A stretch of 64,000 nucleotides of DNA from an uncultured Pseudoteredinibacter sp. (lineage in GTDB: Bacteria; Pseudomonadota; Gammaproteobacteria; Pseudomonadales; Cellvibrionaceae), in the NCBI RefSeq assembly GCF_947502065.1, contig NZ_CANMYE010000011.1:23027-87026 (forward strand), in the 5' to 3' direction. Below are positions 25,275 through 33,605 of the stretch, piece after piece. Made by a program: the position numbers and the translations under genes. The notes beneath the pieces are model-generated. The model made no database searches, had not been told where the DNA came from, and worked only from the letters and a program-made list of their open reading frames with translations. Each line of letters begins with the position of its first letter. The stretch's first letter is position 1.

Positions 25275-26951
25275 ATGTCAGTCTGGTTCGAGAAACACCA
25301 AGCCACCCTGGAAAAAGCGATGGACGCCTGCGCCAAGCGCTACGCCTGGACCGGCTATCAAGAAAGTCCAAGCAGCAAGATCCACGGCAGCGAGCGCCCC
25401 GCCGCTGGCAAGGCCAATTTCGAAGCTATGCTAGGCAAGCCTTACCCACTCGAGCAGCCTGCCACCGTAGGACAAACCGGCGCCGAAGTGAGCCCCTATA
25501 CCAAAGAGGCCTTAGGTATTACTTACCCAAAGGCCGATGTTGCCGAGTTATATCAACATATCGATAAAGCCAAAGCCCAGTGGCGCAATACCAGCACTGA
25601 AGAGCGCGTGGGCCTTTGCCTGGAAATGCTGCATCGCTGTAGCGAGCAGTTATTTGAAAACGCTCATTCCACCATGCATACCTCTGGACAAAGTTACATC
25701 ATGGCCTTTGCAGGTTCCGGCGCCAATGCACTAGATCGCGGCTTGGAAGCCTTGGCCTATGCCTATAAAGCCATGAAAGATGTTCCAGAAACGGCCGACT
25801 GGGAGCGCAAATTTGGTGCCGACGGTGCCGCCAAATTGGATAAACGCTACCGCCTAATGCCGCGCGGTGTTGGCGTGGTTATTTGCTGCGCGACCTTCCC
25901 TTTGTGGAATGGCTACCCAGCATTATGCGCCAGCCTAGCTACTGGCAACCCAGTTGTTATGAAGCCACACCCAGCAGCCATTCTACCTGTCGCATTGATG
26001 GTAAGTCGTTGCCGCGAAATTCTTGTCGAAGCAGGCTACGATCCAAACCTCGTTACCATGGTGGCCGATACCCGCGAAGAGCCAGCAACCATGGAGCTAT
26101 TGGAGCATCCAGATACCGCCATTATCGATTTCACTGGCAGCCCGCAATTTGGTAGCTGGATCGAGCAAAACTGTAACGACAAATTGGTCTACACCGAAAC
26201 CGCTGGTTGTAATTCCGTAGTGGTTGAATCCACCGACGATCTTGCCGCGATGGCCAAGGCGATTGCACACTCCTTATGCCAAGCCTCGGCACAAATGTGC
26301 ACCAGCGTACAAAATGTTCATATTCCAGCCGACGGCATTTTGGTGAACGGCGAGCGAGTTAGCTATGACAATGTTTGCCAGGCGATTGTCGATGCGGTTG
26401 AAGCCCATGTGGAAAACCCCAAAAATGCGGCCTTTTTATGTGGCACCTTGGTGGACGATAATATTTACCGCACCATCGATCGCCTAAGCGAACTCGGTGA
26501 GCAGCGCGGTAAAATTTTGCGTCAGTCCGGCCCATACGAAAACCCAGGCTTCCCAAATGCTCGCACGGCAACGCCACTGATTATTGATGTTAGCAATGAA
26601 GACAGCGATATGTATCGTGAGGAGCTGTTCGGCCCTATTTCTTTTATGATCAAAGGTAAAAACGCGGACGATTGTTTAGCGGCTGCCACACGCGATGCCA
26701 AAGAGCGCGGTGCCATCACCTCTCATGTTTACAGTATCGATGAAGACTTTTTAGAAAAAGCACAAGATGCCTACAATGTAGCGGGTGCTTCGGTAGCCTG
26801 TAATTTAATGGGCATGCCCATTAACTTTGCTGCAGCCTATAGTGATTTTCATGTTACCGGTCTTAACCCAGCGGGCAATGCCTGCTTAGCTGATCTTGCA
26901 TTTGTAACGAGTCGCTTCCGTATCGTACAAAGCAAAGTTATGCGTCGATAA
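25275..26951 (+). CDS. PaaN-type aldehyde dehydrogenase
   Basis: A 558-residue enzyme of the aldehyde dehydrogenase superfamily, in the group annotated as phenylacetic acid degradation protein PaaN. Nucleotide-binding motifs (GVVICCATFPLWNGYPAL, PVVMKPHPAAI) and IDFTGSPQFG are present, with ETAGCNSVVV at the glutamate site and the likely nucleophile Cys342 in SAQMCTSVQN. It lacks the C-terminal MaoC hydratase of PaaZ, so it is not the bifunctional ring-opening enzyme. The start at 25275 has GAGGAAG six bases upstream; a longer frame to 25239 is less likely. It opens the catabolic gene cluster. The aldehyde or acyl-CoA substrate is unknown. Confidence 0.82.
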   Translation: MSVWFEKHQATLEKAMDACAKRYAWTGYQESPSSKIHGSERPAAGKANFEAMLGKPYPLEQPATVGQTGAEVSPYTKEALGITYPKADVAELYQHIDKAKAQWRNTSTEERVGLCLEMLHRCSEQLFENAHSTMHTSGQSYIMAFAGSGANALDRGLEALAYAYKAMKDVPETADWERKFGADGAAKLDKRYRLMPRGVGVVICCATFPLWNGYPALCASLATGNPVVMKPHPAAILPVALMVSRCREILVEAGYDPNLVTMVADTREEPATMELLEHPDTAIIDFTGSPQFGSWIEQNCNDKLVYTETAGCNSVVVESTDDLAAMAKAIAHSLCQASAQMCTSVQNVHIPADGILVNGERVSYDNVCQAIVDAVEAHVENPKNAAFLCGTLVDDNIYRTIDRLSELGEQRGKILRQSGPYENPGFPNARTATPLIIDVSNEDSDMYREELFGPISFMIKGKNADDCLAAATRDAKERGAITSHVYSIDEDFLEKAQDAYNVAGASVACNLMGMPINFAAAYSDFHVTGLNPAGNACLADLAFVTSRFRIVQSKVMRR

Positions 26952-26978
26952 ACTTACCAGCTAATAACAGGAACCACT

Positions 26979-27122
26979 AACAGGCCGTTGAAAAACGTTA
27001 TCGAGGCGGTCAGAGCAAGGCAAAAACATATGAAAGAGCAGAATTTATATTAATAAATGAGCATTTTGAGTATGTTTTTAACGCAGCAATGGCAACGCAG
27101 ATAGTTTTTCAACAGTCTGCTA
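26979..27122. mobile_element. MITE-like element with GTTGAAAAAC ends
   Basis: About 144 bases with inverted termini of the form CAG(G/A)C(C/T)GTTGAAAAAC and an inner inverted repeat around AAAACATA / TATGTTTT. This is a common non-autonomous repeat type in gammaproteobacterial genomes. It carries no gene and has inserted between the PaaN-type gene and the thiolase; its right end is 29 bases before the thiolase ATG. Confidence 0.75.
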
Positions 27123-27150
27123 GGCTCCTGCTTTCAAAAAAGACACTACT

Positions 27151-28410
27151 ATGAAAGATATTGTAATTGCTGGCATCGGTATGACCGGGCTTGGCAAAAT
27201 GCCCGAGCGCAGCGTAAAAGACTTGAGTGCAGAAGCCGTTAAACTTGCGCTTAGCGACGCTTGTGCCACCGTTGGTGATATCGAAGCCGCCTGGTTTTCT
27301 AATACTCGCCAACAAATGTTAGAAGGGCAAAATACCATTCGTGGACAAATTGCTTTGCGACCGCTGGGCTTTGAATCCATTCCCATTTGCAATGTGGAAA
27401 ATGCCTGCGCCTCTGGCTCTTCTGCACTTTATCAAGCGGTCACCCACATTCGTGCAGGAATGGCCGAAATAGTTTTAGTGCTTGGCGCTGAGAAAATGTT
27501 TTTTCCTGAAAAACGTGACGCCATGTTTCAAGCTTTTATGGGTGGCACGGATATATACCGCCTAGAAGAGTTCACCAAAAACATTGAGCAAACAGCGATA
27601 GACATGATTCCCGCTGAGCTACGGAACGTCGATACCGGCCAACGTAGCTTTTTTATGGATAGCTATGCAGCCCAAGCCAGGCTGCATATGCAAACTTTCG
27701 GTACGACACAAGCTCAACTGGCCATGGCGGCTGCTAAAAACCATTGGCATTCCACCATGAACCCTTTGGCGCAGTATCAAAATGATATGAGTACCGAGGA
27801 AGTTTTAAATGGCCGCCTGATTAGTTGGCCATTTACCTTACCCATGTGCGCTCCAATATCCGATGGCGCAGCCTGTGCGGTGGTTTGTTCTAGCAGCGCA
27901 TTAAAAAAACTTCAGAAAAATGGCTACGACCCCAAGCGCGCTATCAAGATACGCGGCATCCATTTAGCCAGCGGTAAAAATCGCGCTGCCGATGATTTCG
28001 CCAACCATATTGGTCGCATTGCCGCTCTGGGCGCTTACGAACAAGCCGGCATTGATGGGCAAGATGTCGACGTCGCTGAAGTACACGATGCAACCGCCTA
28101 CGCAGAGATTCAACAGATTGAAAACCTCGGCCTATGTGAAATCGGTGCAGGCGGCGCTTTCACCGAAAACGGTGACAGCAAGCTAGGTGGTAAGACACCC
28201 GTGAATCCATCGGGCGGCTTAGTTTCAAAAGGCCACCCAGTAGGAGCTACTGGCATTATGCAACTCCATGAACTATGCACGCAGTTACGTGGGGAAGCGG
28301 AAAAACGCCAAGTAGAAAATGCAAAAATTGCTGTGGCCGAAAACGGCGGAGGCTTTTATGAGAATGAAGAAGCCGCTACCGTTGTCACGGTATTGGAGCG
28401 ACAGTCATGA
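27151..28410 (+). CDS. SCP-x/lipid-transfer type thiolase
   Basis: A 419-residue thiolase-family enzyme. The nucleophile is Cys86 in NACASGSSAL; the basic histidine is in SKGHPVGATG, and NGGGFYENE lies near the C-terminus. The HDATAYAEIQ motif and the missing second catalytic cysteine place it in the SCP-x/nonspecific lipid-transfer branch, whose members act in side-chain degradation of sterols or branched acyl-CoAs, often with a DUF35 partner. No DUF35 partner is encoded beside it. The end overlaps the ligase gene by four bases (ATGA). Confidence 0.85.
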   Translation: MKDIVIAGIGMTGLGKMPERSVKDLSAEAVKLALSDACATVGDIEAAWFSNTRQQMLEGQNTIRGQIALRPLGFESIPICNVENACASGSSALYQAVTHIRAGMAEIVLVLGAEKMFFPEKRDAMFQAFMGGTDIYRLEEFTKNIEQTAIDMIPAELRNVDTGQRSFFMDSYAAQARLHMQTFGTTQAQLAMAAAKNHWHSTMNPLAQYQNDMSTEEVLNGRLISWPFTLPMCAPISDGAACAVVCSSSALKKLQKNGYDPKRAIKIRGIHLASGKNRAADDFANHIGRIAALGAYEQAGIDGQDVDVAEVHDATAYAEIQQIENLGLCEIGAGGAFTENGDSKLGGKTPVNPSGGLVSKGHPVGATGIMQLHELCTQLRGEAEKRQVENAKIAVAENGGGFYENEEAATVVTVLERQS

Positions 28411-29942
28411 GCGCAGCACAATCACAGCCCCTACCATTACCGATAGAGTACGTTTATCGCGGCTTTAAATTAAACCCTGAAGCCATTGCCGCCACTGATG
28501 ATAGAGAGACGATCAATTACCGCGAACTGCAACTACGCTCCGAGGCATTAGCGGCTGCTTTAACTGAGCTTGCCACAGAACCTAGCCGGGTTGCGCTATG
28601 TGCTCAAAACCATATTGATCACCTTGTAGGCTTCTTGGCAATTCTATTAGCCGGCCACTGTTGGGTACCAATCAATCCAAAAAACGGCGCCCAGTTAAAC
28701 CGTCAGCTATTACAAAAAAGCCAACCTCGCCTAGTCTTAGTCGATACAGAAAGCGAGGCAACCTTAGCCGACTACCCTGCACAGCGATTATATTTACGCC
28801 AATCAGGTGCCGGCAGCAGCCAAGAACTCAGCGCACCTTATCGCGATAAAGAATTCAGTCCTGCCCGTGTAAAACAAGATGATATCTTCGGTATTAAGTT
28901 TACCGGCGGCACCACCGGCGAACCCAAAGGCGTTATGCAAAGTCATCGCAATGTGGCGGCAGTGGTTGAAAACATGCAAGCGCTGTTTGAATTTAATAAT
29001 AGCGATGGCAACCTTGCAGTAGCGCCTTTAACTCACGGTGGTTCGCACTATATTTTACCTTTGCTGGCGGTTGGCGGCAGGCAGGTGCTGTTACCGCAGC
29101 CAGATACAGATTTGATTCGCCAGGCATTTCGTGACCGTGGCGCCACAGTCAGCTTTATGCCGCCGACTTTGATTTACAAAATTATGGACTGTGGCGAAGA
29201 GGCTAAAAGCGATTTCGCTAACTTACGTCATTTAACCTATAGTGCCGCGCCCATGCCACCAGAAAGAATAAGCCAGGCAATTGATTTCTTTGGCCCTAAG
29301 CTTTCTACCGTATACGGTCAAACCGAGGCACCAATGACCATCACGGCTATGACAGCCAGTGATATGAGCCAAGCCCAGTTACAAAGCTCTGTTGGCAAAG
29401 CTTGTTTATACAGCGAAATAGCGACAGTAGACCAAAACGGCAAACATTTATCGGCAGGAGAAACGGGCGAAATTATCAGCCGTGGCGATATTGTTATGGC
29501 GGGATACTTTGAAGAAGCCGAAAAGACCGCAGATACCATCAAAGATGACTGGCTATATACCGGCGATCTTGGTTACATCGACGATAAAGGCTATCTGTTC
29601 CTACAGGGCCGCGCCAAAGAGCTTATCATCAGTGGCGGTTTTAATGTTTATCCTGCCGAAGTAGAAAATATACTGAGTGAAATTCCAGGTATTAATGAAG
29701 CCGCCGTTTTTTCTGTTGCCGATGACTATTGGGGCGAACGTGTGGAAGCGGCCATCTGTGTCGACGACAGCTTCGTCCTCAATGACGGCGACCTGAGCCA
29801 ACAGCTTAAAGCGGAACTTGGCGCCGTTAAAACACCAAAAAGCTTCCACCGCTTAGCACAGCTACCTCGCAACCCGGTTGGTAAAGTTGTGAAGCGTGAA
29901 GTAAAAGCACTGATTTACCCAGGCACTTATTCAAACACTTAA
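28407..29942 (+). CDS. Acyl-CoA ligase (adenylate-forming)
   Basis: A 511-residue AMP-dependent synthetase. The P-loop-like motif is FTGGTTGEPKGVMQSH (about 168-183), the adenylate motif YGQTEAPMTI (about 308-317), and the hinge region LYTGDLGYIDDKGYLFLQGR followed by GGFNVYPAEVE; the C-terminal lysine is in NPVGKVVKR. It should activate a carboxylic acid to its CoA thioester for the thiolases encoded on either side. Translationally coupled to the upstream thiolase. Substrate is not deducible; medium-chain or aromatic acids are both possible. Confidence 0.88.
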   Translation: MSAAQSQPLPLPIEYVYRGFKLNPEAIAATDDRETINYRELQLRSEALAAALTELATEPSRVALCAQNHIDHLVGFLAILLAGHCWVPINPKNGAQLNRQLLQKSQPRLVLVDTESEATLADYPAQRLYLRQSGAGSSQELSAPYRDKEFSPARVKQDDIFGIKFTGGTTGEPKGVMQSHRNVAAVVENMQALFEFNNSDGNLAVAPLTHGGSHYILPLLAVGGRQVLLPQPDTDLIRQAFRDRGATVSFMPPTLIYKIMDCGEEAKSDFANLRHLTYSAAPMPPERISQAIDFFGPKLSTVYGQTEAPMTITAMTASDMSQAQLQSSVGKACLYSEIATVDQNGKHLSAGETGEIISRGDIVMAGYFEEAEKTADTIKDDWLYTGDLGYIDDKGYLFLQGRAKELIISGGFNVYPAEVENILSEIPGINEAAVFSVADDYWGERVEAAICVDDSFVLNDGDLSQQLKAELGAVKTPKSFHRLAQLPRNPVGKVVKREVKALIYPGTYSNT

Positions 29943-29955
29943 GCAGGTTCCAAAT

Positions 29956-30405
29956 ATGAGTGATTTAATTAATTTTAATCAGCTGGAAAACTTAAGCGGT
30001 AAAGAGAAAATCGAAAAGTTTGAAGCCATGGCCAGCCGTGGCGGCATGGCCGAAAACCTAGGCTATACCGTCAAAGAATACGGCGAAGGCTATGTCATCT
30101 ACGAGTACACCTTGAAAGATCGCCATGTAAATCTAATTGGCACCTTACACGGCGGCATTATGGCCACCCTATTAGATACCGCGATGGGAGCAGCAGTGAT
30201 GACCTTGCTGGATGTCGGCGAGCGCCACACCATGACCGACATCACCACCAAATTTATTCGCCCGGTAACAAGCGCTGAAGATGTACTCACCATTAGAGCC
30301 GAAGTTGAAAATGCCGGCCGCCGCACCTTAGCGACCGCTGGCACCATTCACAACCAAGCCGGAAAACTGGTCGCTCGAGCCATTGGCTCGGCCATGAAAA
30401 TTTAG
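29956..30405 (+). CDS. PaaI-family hotdog thioesterase
   Basis: A 149-residue hotdog-fold protein of the PaaI/YbgC-like thioesterase group, with HVNLIGTLHGGIMATLLDTA (catalytic region, the GGxxATLxD pattern) and FIRPVTSAEDVLTI. Such enzymes release CoA from stalled or toxic acyl-CoA intermediates. It lies 13 bases after the ligase gene and 11 before the flavoprotein gene, so it is part of the same operon. Confidence 0.87.
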   Translation: MSDLINFNQLENLSGKEKIEKFEAMASRGGMAENLGYTVKEYGEGYVIYEYTLKDRHVNLIGTLHGGIMATLLDTAMGAAVMTLLDVGERHTMTDITTKFIRPVTSAEDVLTIRAEVENAGRRTLATAGTIHNQAGKLVARAIGSAMKI

Positions 30406-30416
30406 GAGGCATAACG

Positions 30417-31328
30417 ATGAATCGTGAAGAGCTATTAAGTAAATTAAAACTGCCCGCCATGTGTGCACCGATGTTTTTAATCAGTGGGCCAGAAATGGTT
30501 ATTGCCGCTTCTAAAGCTGGCCTATTGGGCTGCTTCCCCACCCCAAACGCCAGAAGTACAGAGATACTTGATGAGTGGATGACACAAATTAAAACTGAAC
30601 TCGGTGATACCCCCTGGGCAGTCAATATTGTTGTTCACCCGTCTTACCCACGTCGCGATGCTGACTTGGAAATGATTAAGAAGCATCAACCACCTATCGT
30701 GGTAACCGCCTTAGGTAGCCCGGCACATATCATTGAAGAAGTGCATGCTTACGGCGGCATTGTGGTTGCCGATGTTATATCGCCAAGCTTTGCTAAAAAA
30801 GCCGTCGCCGCAGGTGTTGATGGCCTAGTACTGGTTGCAGCAGGAGCTGGCGGCCACACCGGATATCTTTCTCCCTTTGTGTTTGTGCGTGAAGTACGAG
30901 AGTTTTGGGACGGCTTATTGATTCTCGGGGGCGGCCTTTCTAGTGGCGCCGACATTCATGCTGTGGAAATCATGGGCGCCGATATGGCCAACCTAGGTAC
31001 GCGTTTTATTCCAACGGAAGAAAGCATGGCCCAAGATGGCTACAAACAAATGGTAGTGGATTGCGGCGCTGACGACATTATGATTTCTGATGCGATCACT
31101 GGCGTAAAAGCCAATTGGATGATCCCTTCATTGATTCAAGCTGGCTATGATCCACGCAATATGCCAAGTGCTGCCGGCATTAATTTCGCCGAAGCCGGCG
31201 CCGATGCGAAAAAATGGAAAGATATTTGGGCCGCAGGCCAAGGTGTTGGCGCCAGCCAATCAGTACAGAGTATCGCCGAACTCGGCGCCGAACTCATCAG
31301 CGAATACCAACAAGCTCGAGGAATATAA
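30417..31328 (+). CDS. Nitronate monooxygenase-family flavoprotein
   Basis: A 303-residue FMN-binding TIM-barrel protein of the nitronate monooxygenase/2-nitropropane dioxygenase family. Visible motifs are PAMCAPMFLISGPEM at the N-terminus, VAAGAGGHTGYLSPF with the conserved active-site histidine region, and ILGGGLSSGADIHAVEIMGADMANLGTRF for the phosphate-binding part. Many relatives in catabolic operons are really enoyl reductases or oxidise unknown substrates, so the physiological reaction is open. It sits inside the acyl-CoA cluster, one base from the next thiolase gene. Confidence 0.83.
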   Translation: MNREELLSKLKLPAMCAPMFLISGPEMVIAASKAGLLGCFPTPNARSTEILDEWMTQIKTELGDTPWAVNIVVHPSYPRRDADLEMIKKHQPPIVVTALGSPAHIIEEVHAYGGIVVADVISPSFAKKAVAAGVDGLVLVAAGAGGHTGYLSPFVFVREVREFWDGLLILGGGLSSGADIHAVEIMGADMANLGTRFIPTEESMAQDGYKQMVVDCGADDIMISDAITGVKANWMIPSLIQAGYDPRNMPSAAGINFAEAGADAKKWKDIWAAGQGVGASQSVQSIAELGAELISEYQQARGI

Positions 31329-31329
31329 A

Positions 31330-32535
31330 ATGAATGCCTTAGACAATGTATATATTTATGAAACCCTGCGCAGCCCAAGAACAAAAGCGAAAGCAGGCAC
31401 AGGTTTGTCGGGACTTTCTTCAATTGAAATCATGTTGCCTCTGCTAAACGAGCTTAGCAATCGCGCACCTGGTGCCAAGAAAATTTCTGGCGATATGATT
31501 CTAGGTAGCGCCACCCAAACGGGTGAACAAGGTGCCAATGTGGCAAAGCTAGCCGCCAACACTGCAGGCTGGACTCATTTGCCCGCCATGTCTATAAACC
31601 GCTACTGCACCTCGGCACTTGATGCCATGGCGATTGCGGCAGGCAAGATCAGCATGGGTGTCGACCAAGCGGTATTGGCTGGCGGCGTGGAAATGATGTC
31701 ACGCACCCCTATGATGAGCGACAAAGCTCCCGGCTTTATGGATCCGCAAATTGCCACGGCCGCTCATAATTTACCCCTAGGCATTGGCGCTGATTTAATT
31801 GCCAGCCTGCAAGGTATTAGTCGCGAAGAAGCGGACAGCTTTGCATTGCGAAGCCAAGAACGTGCCTGCACAGCAATTGCCGAAGGCCGCTTTAAGCGTT
31901 CCATTGTTGCTATCGAAACCGAACACGGTACGATCGATAGCGATAATGCGCCACGTGCTGGTGGCACACTAGAAAAACTGGCCGAGTTACAGCCTTCATT
32001 TGCAAAAATGGGTGCTATGGGAATTGATAAAGCCTTACTTGCTCAGTACAAAGAACTTGATGAAATCAAGCATATTCACCACGCCGGTAATTCACCGGGT
32101 ATGGTTGATGGTGCTTCCTTGAACTTACTCGGCAATAAAGAAAGTGCCGATGCACTAGGCTTGAAACCACGCGGCAAAGTTTTAGGCTTCGCCAATGCTA
32201 GTGGCGACCCACGCCTTGTGTTAACAGGCGGTATCGATGCCGCTGAAAAGCTCCTAGCCACTCACAATATGACCGCAAAAGATATTGACCTAATGGAGTT
32301 TAATGAATCTTTTGCCGCAACCAGCATCCATTGTCAGCGTCACTTTGATTTACAAGATGACCAATACAATGTGAACGGCGGCGCCTTATCCCTTGGTCAC
32401 CCAATGGGCGCAACCGGTGCCATGTTGGTTGGTATGGCTTTGGACGAGCTAGAACGCCAGGATAAAACGCTGGCCTTAGTTGCCGTAAGTGGCGCTATTG
32501 GTATTGGCACCGCAATGCTTGTTGAGCGCGTCTAG
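31330..32535 (+). CDS. Acetyl-CoA acyltransferase-like thiolase with Cys-to-Ser change
   Basis: A 401-residue degradative-type thiolase. The nucleophile is Cys93 in NRYCTSALDAM, with HAGNSPGMVDGA, EFNESFA and the histidine His357 in SLGHPMGATG. Thirty residues after this histidine, where the second catalytic cysteine of biosynthetic and degradative thiolases normally lies, this protein has Ser387 (AVSGAIGIGTAM). The enzyme may still cleave or condense slowly, or use another acid/base. The start at 31330 is chosen because GAGGA lies eight bases upstream; an open frame extends to 31147 but overlaps the flavoprotein gene. Last gene of the cluster. Confidence 0.87.
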   Translation: MNALDNVYIYETLRSPRTKAKAGTGLSGLSSIEIMLPLLNELSNRAPGAKKISGDMILGSATQTGEQGANVAKLAANTAGWTHLPAMSINRYCTSALDAMAIAAGKISMGVDQAVLAGGVEMMSRTPMMSDKAPGFMDPQIATAAHNLPLGIGADLIASLQGISREEADSFALRSQERACTAIAEGRFKRSIVAIETEHGTIDSDNAPRAGGTLEKLAELQPSFAKMGAMGIDKALLAQYKELDEIKHIHHAGNSPGMVDGASLNLLGNKESADALGLKPRGKVLGFANASGDPRLVLTGGIDAAEKLLATHNMTAKDIDLMEFNESFAATSIHCQRHFDLQDDQYNVNGGALSLGHPMGATGAMLVGMALDELERQDKTLALVAVSGAIGIGTAMLVERV

Positions 32536-32570
32536 AAACCTAAACCATAAAAAATAACGTTTAAATTTAT

Positions 32571-32628
32571 AACGCTACGACCAATAGTTTTATTTTACAA
32601 AATCAACTAATTATATTGGCGTAGCGTT
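32571..32628 (+). terminator. Hairpin after the catabolic cluster
   Basis: Arms AACGCTACG(A)CCAATA and TATTGGCGTAGCGTT, one bulged base, 27-base loop, 36 bases after the thiolase stop. No T-run follows; it may act as a weak terminator or RNA end-protection structure. Confidence 0.5.
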
Positions 32629-32826
32629 CACTTATTTTCGTCTCAATCATTTAGTTTTTGTGACAGGAATGCAAAAACTAAAAATTGTCTACCCTGTTTG
32701 AAACTTGTTCGGCTTGAGTTCAGTCTTTCTCATTATTATCGCCGACTGAACTTCAGCCCCTCCACTAGCTTGCGATTTTTCCGTGGTGGCGCAATAATCA
32801 TTTATCACCCGTAAACGGCCAAAGCG

Positions 32827-33600
32827 ATGTGGATTAAAACCCTAGCTGTTTGTTTTCTCATTTTCAGTGCAGCTGCTACAACGAGTGCAAAAGAGCACTA
32901 TCGCATTGGCACCCAAGATTTTGATTATTCTCCGCAATACAATTTTACAGGTAGAAAAGACAAGGGTTATGCCTGGGCTGTATTCGAAACTTTTGCCGAG
33001 CAAAACAATATAAGCTTTGAGTATGTCCCCCTGCCATTGAAGCGCCTACAGTCAGAGTTGCGCAAGGGCACTGTCGACTTTGTTTATCCTGATAATGCCC
33101 GCTGGCACGAAAACGAAGAGCACCATCTACATGGAATGAAGTTTAGCCGAGCACTCACCATGGCCGTCTATGGCACAATGGTTCACCACCAGCGGCAGGA
33201 TATCGGTTTAAGCAACTTTCGTTCTGTCGCATTCCCCCAAGGCTTTGTTCCCACCAAGTGGCATAAACTGCATCAACAGCAAAAGTTACAGTTGATAGAA
33301 ACTAGCACCGCAGAGATTGCCATCAAAATGGTGTTACGCGGGCGAGCGGACGGAGCTGATATTGAATACAGCGTGACACAGTATATCTTGGACAAAATCG
33401 GTCATGCAGGGGAATTACAAATGGACGAAGCCCTGCCATTAACCATCGTTGGCTTTCGTCTGTCGAGCATTAAACACAAAGAATTACTGGAGAAATTCGA
33501 TCTCTTTCTTCAGGAAAATAAAGAGCTAGTCAATGATTTAAAGGCGGCCTATGGATTACAAGAGAGTGTTCTTGCAGACCGCCATCACCAAGGTAGTTAG
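32827..33600 (+). CDS. Periplasmic substrate-binding-like protein
   Basis: A 257-residue exported protein with a signal peptide ending at about residue 21 (TTSA). The rest looks like family 3 solute-binding proteins: GYAWAVFETFAEQNNISFEYVPLPLKRL is typical of the first lobe, and TVDFVYPDNARW, VLRGRADGADIEYSV and GFRLSSIKHKELLEKF of the hinge and second lobe. No permease or ATPase genes are near; it ends five bases from the convergent chemoreceptor gene, so it may serve as a sensory binding protein instead of a transporter part. That link is inference from position. Confidence 0.72.
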   Translation: MWIKTLAVCFLIFSAAATTSAKEHYRIGTQDFDYSPQYNFTGRKDKGYAWAVFETFAEQNNISFEYVPLPLKRLQSELRKGTVDFVYPDNARWHENEEHHLHGMKFSRALTMAVYGTMVHHQRQDIGLSNFRSVAFPQGFVPTKWHKLHQQQKLQLIETSTAEIAIKMVLRGRADGADIEYSVTQYILDKIGHAGELQMDEALPLTIVGFRLSSIKHKELLEKFDLFLQENKELVNDLKAAYGLQESVLADRHHQGS

Positions 33601-33605
33601 CGCTT

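Noticed and set aside
25275..26951. PaaZ, the bifunctional ring-opening enzyme of phenylacetate breakdown
   Set aside because: The protein has the aldehyde dehydrogenase part only; the C-terminal MaoC-type hydratase is missing and no paaABCDE genes are nearby.
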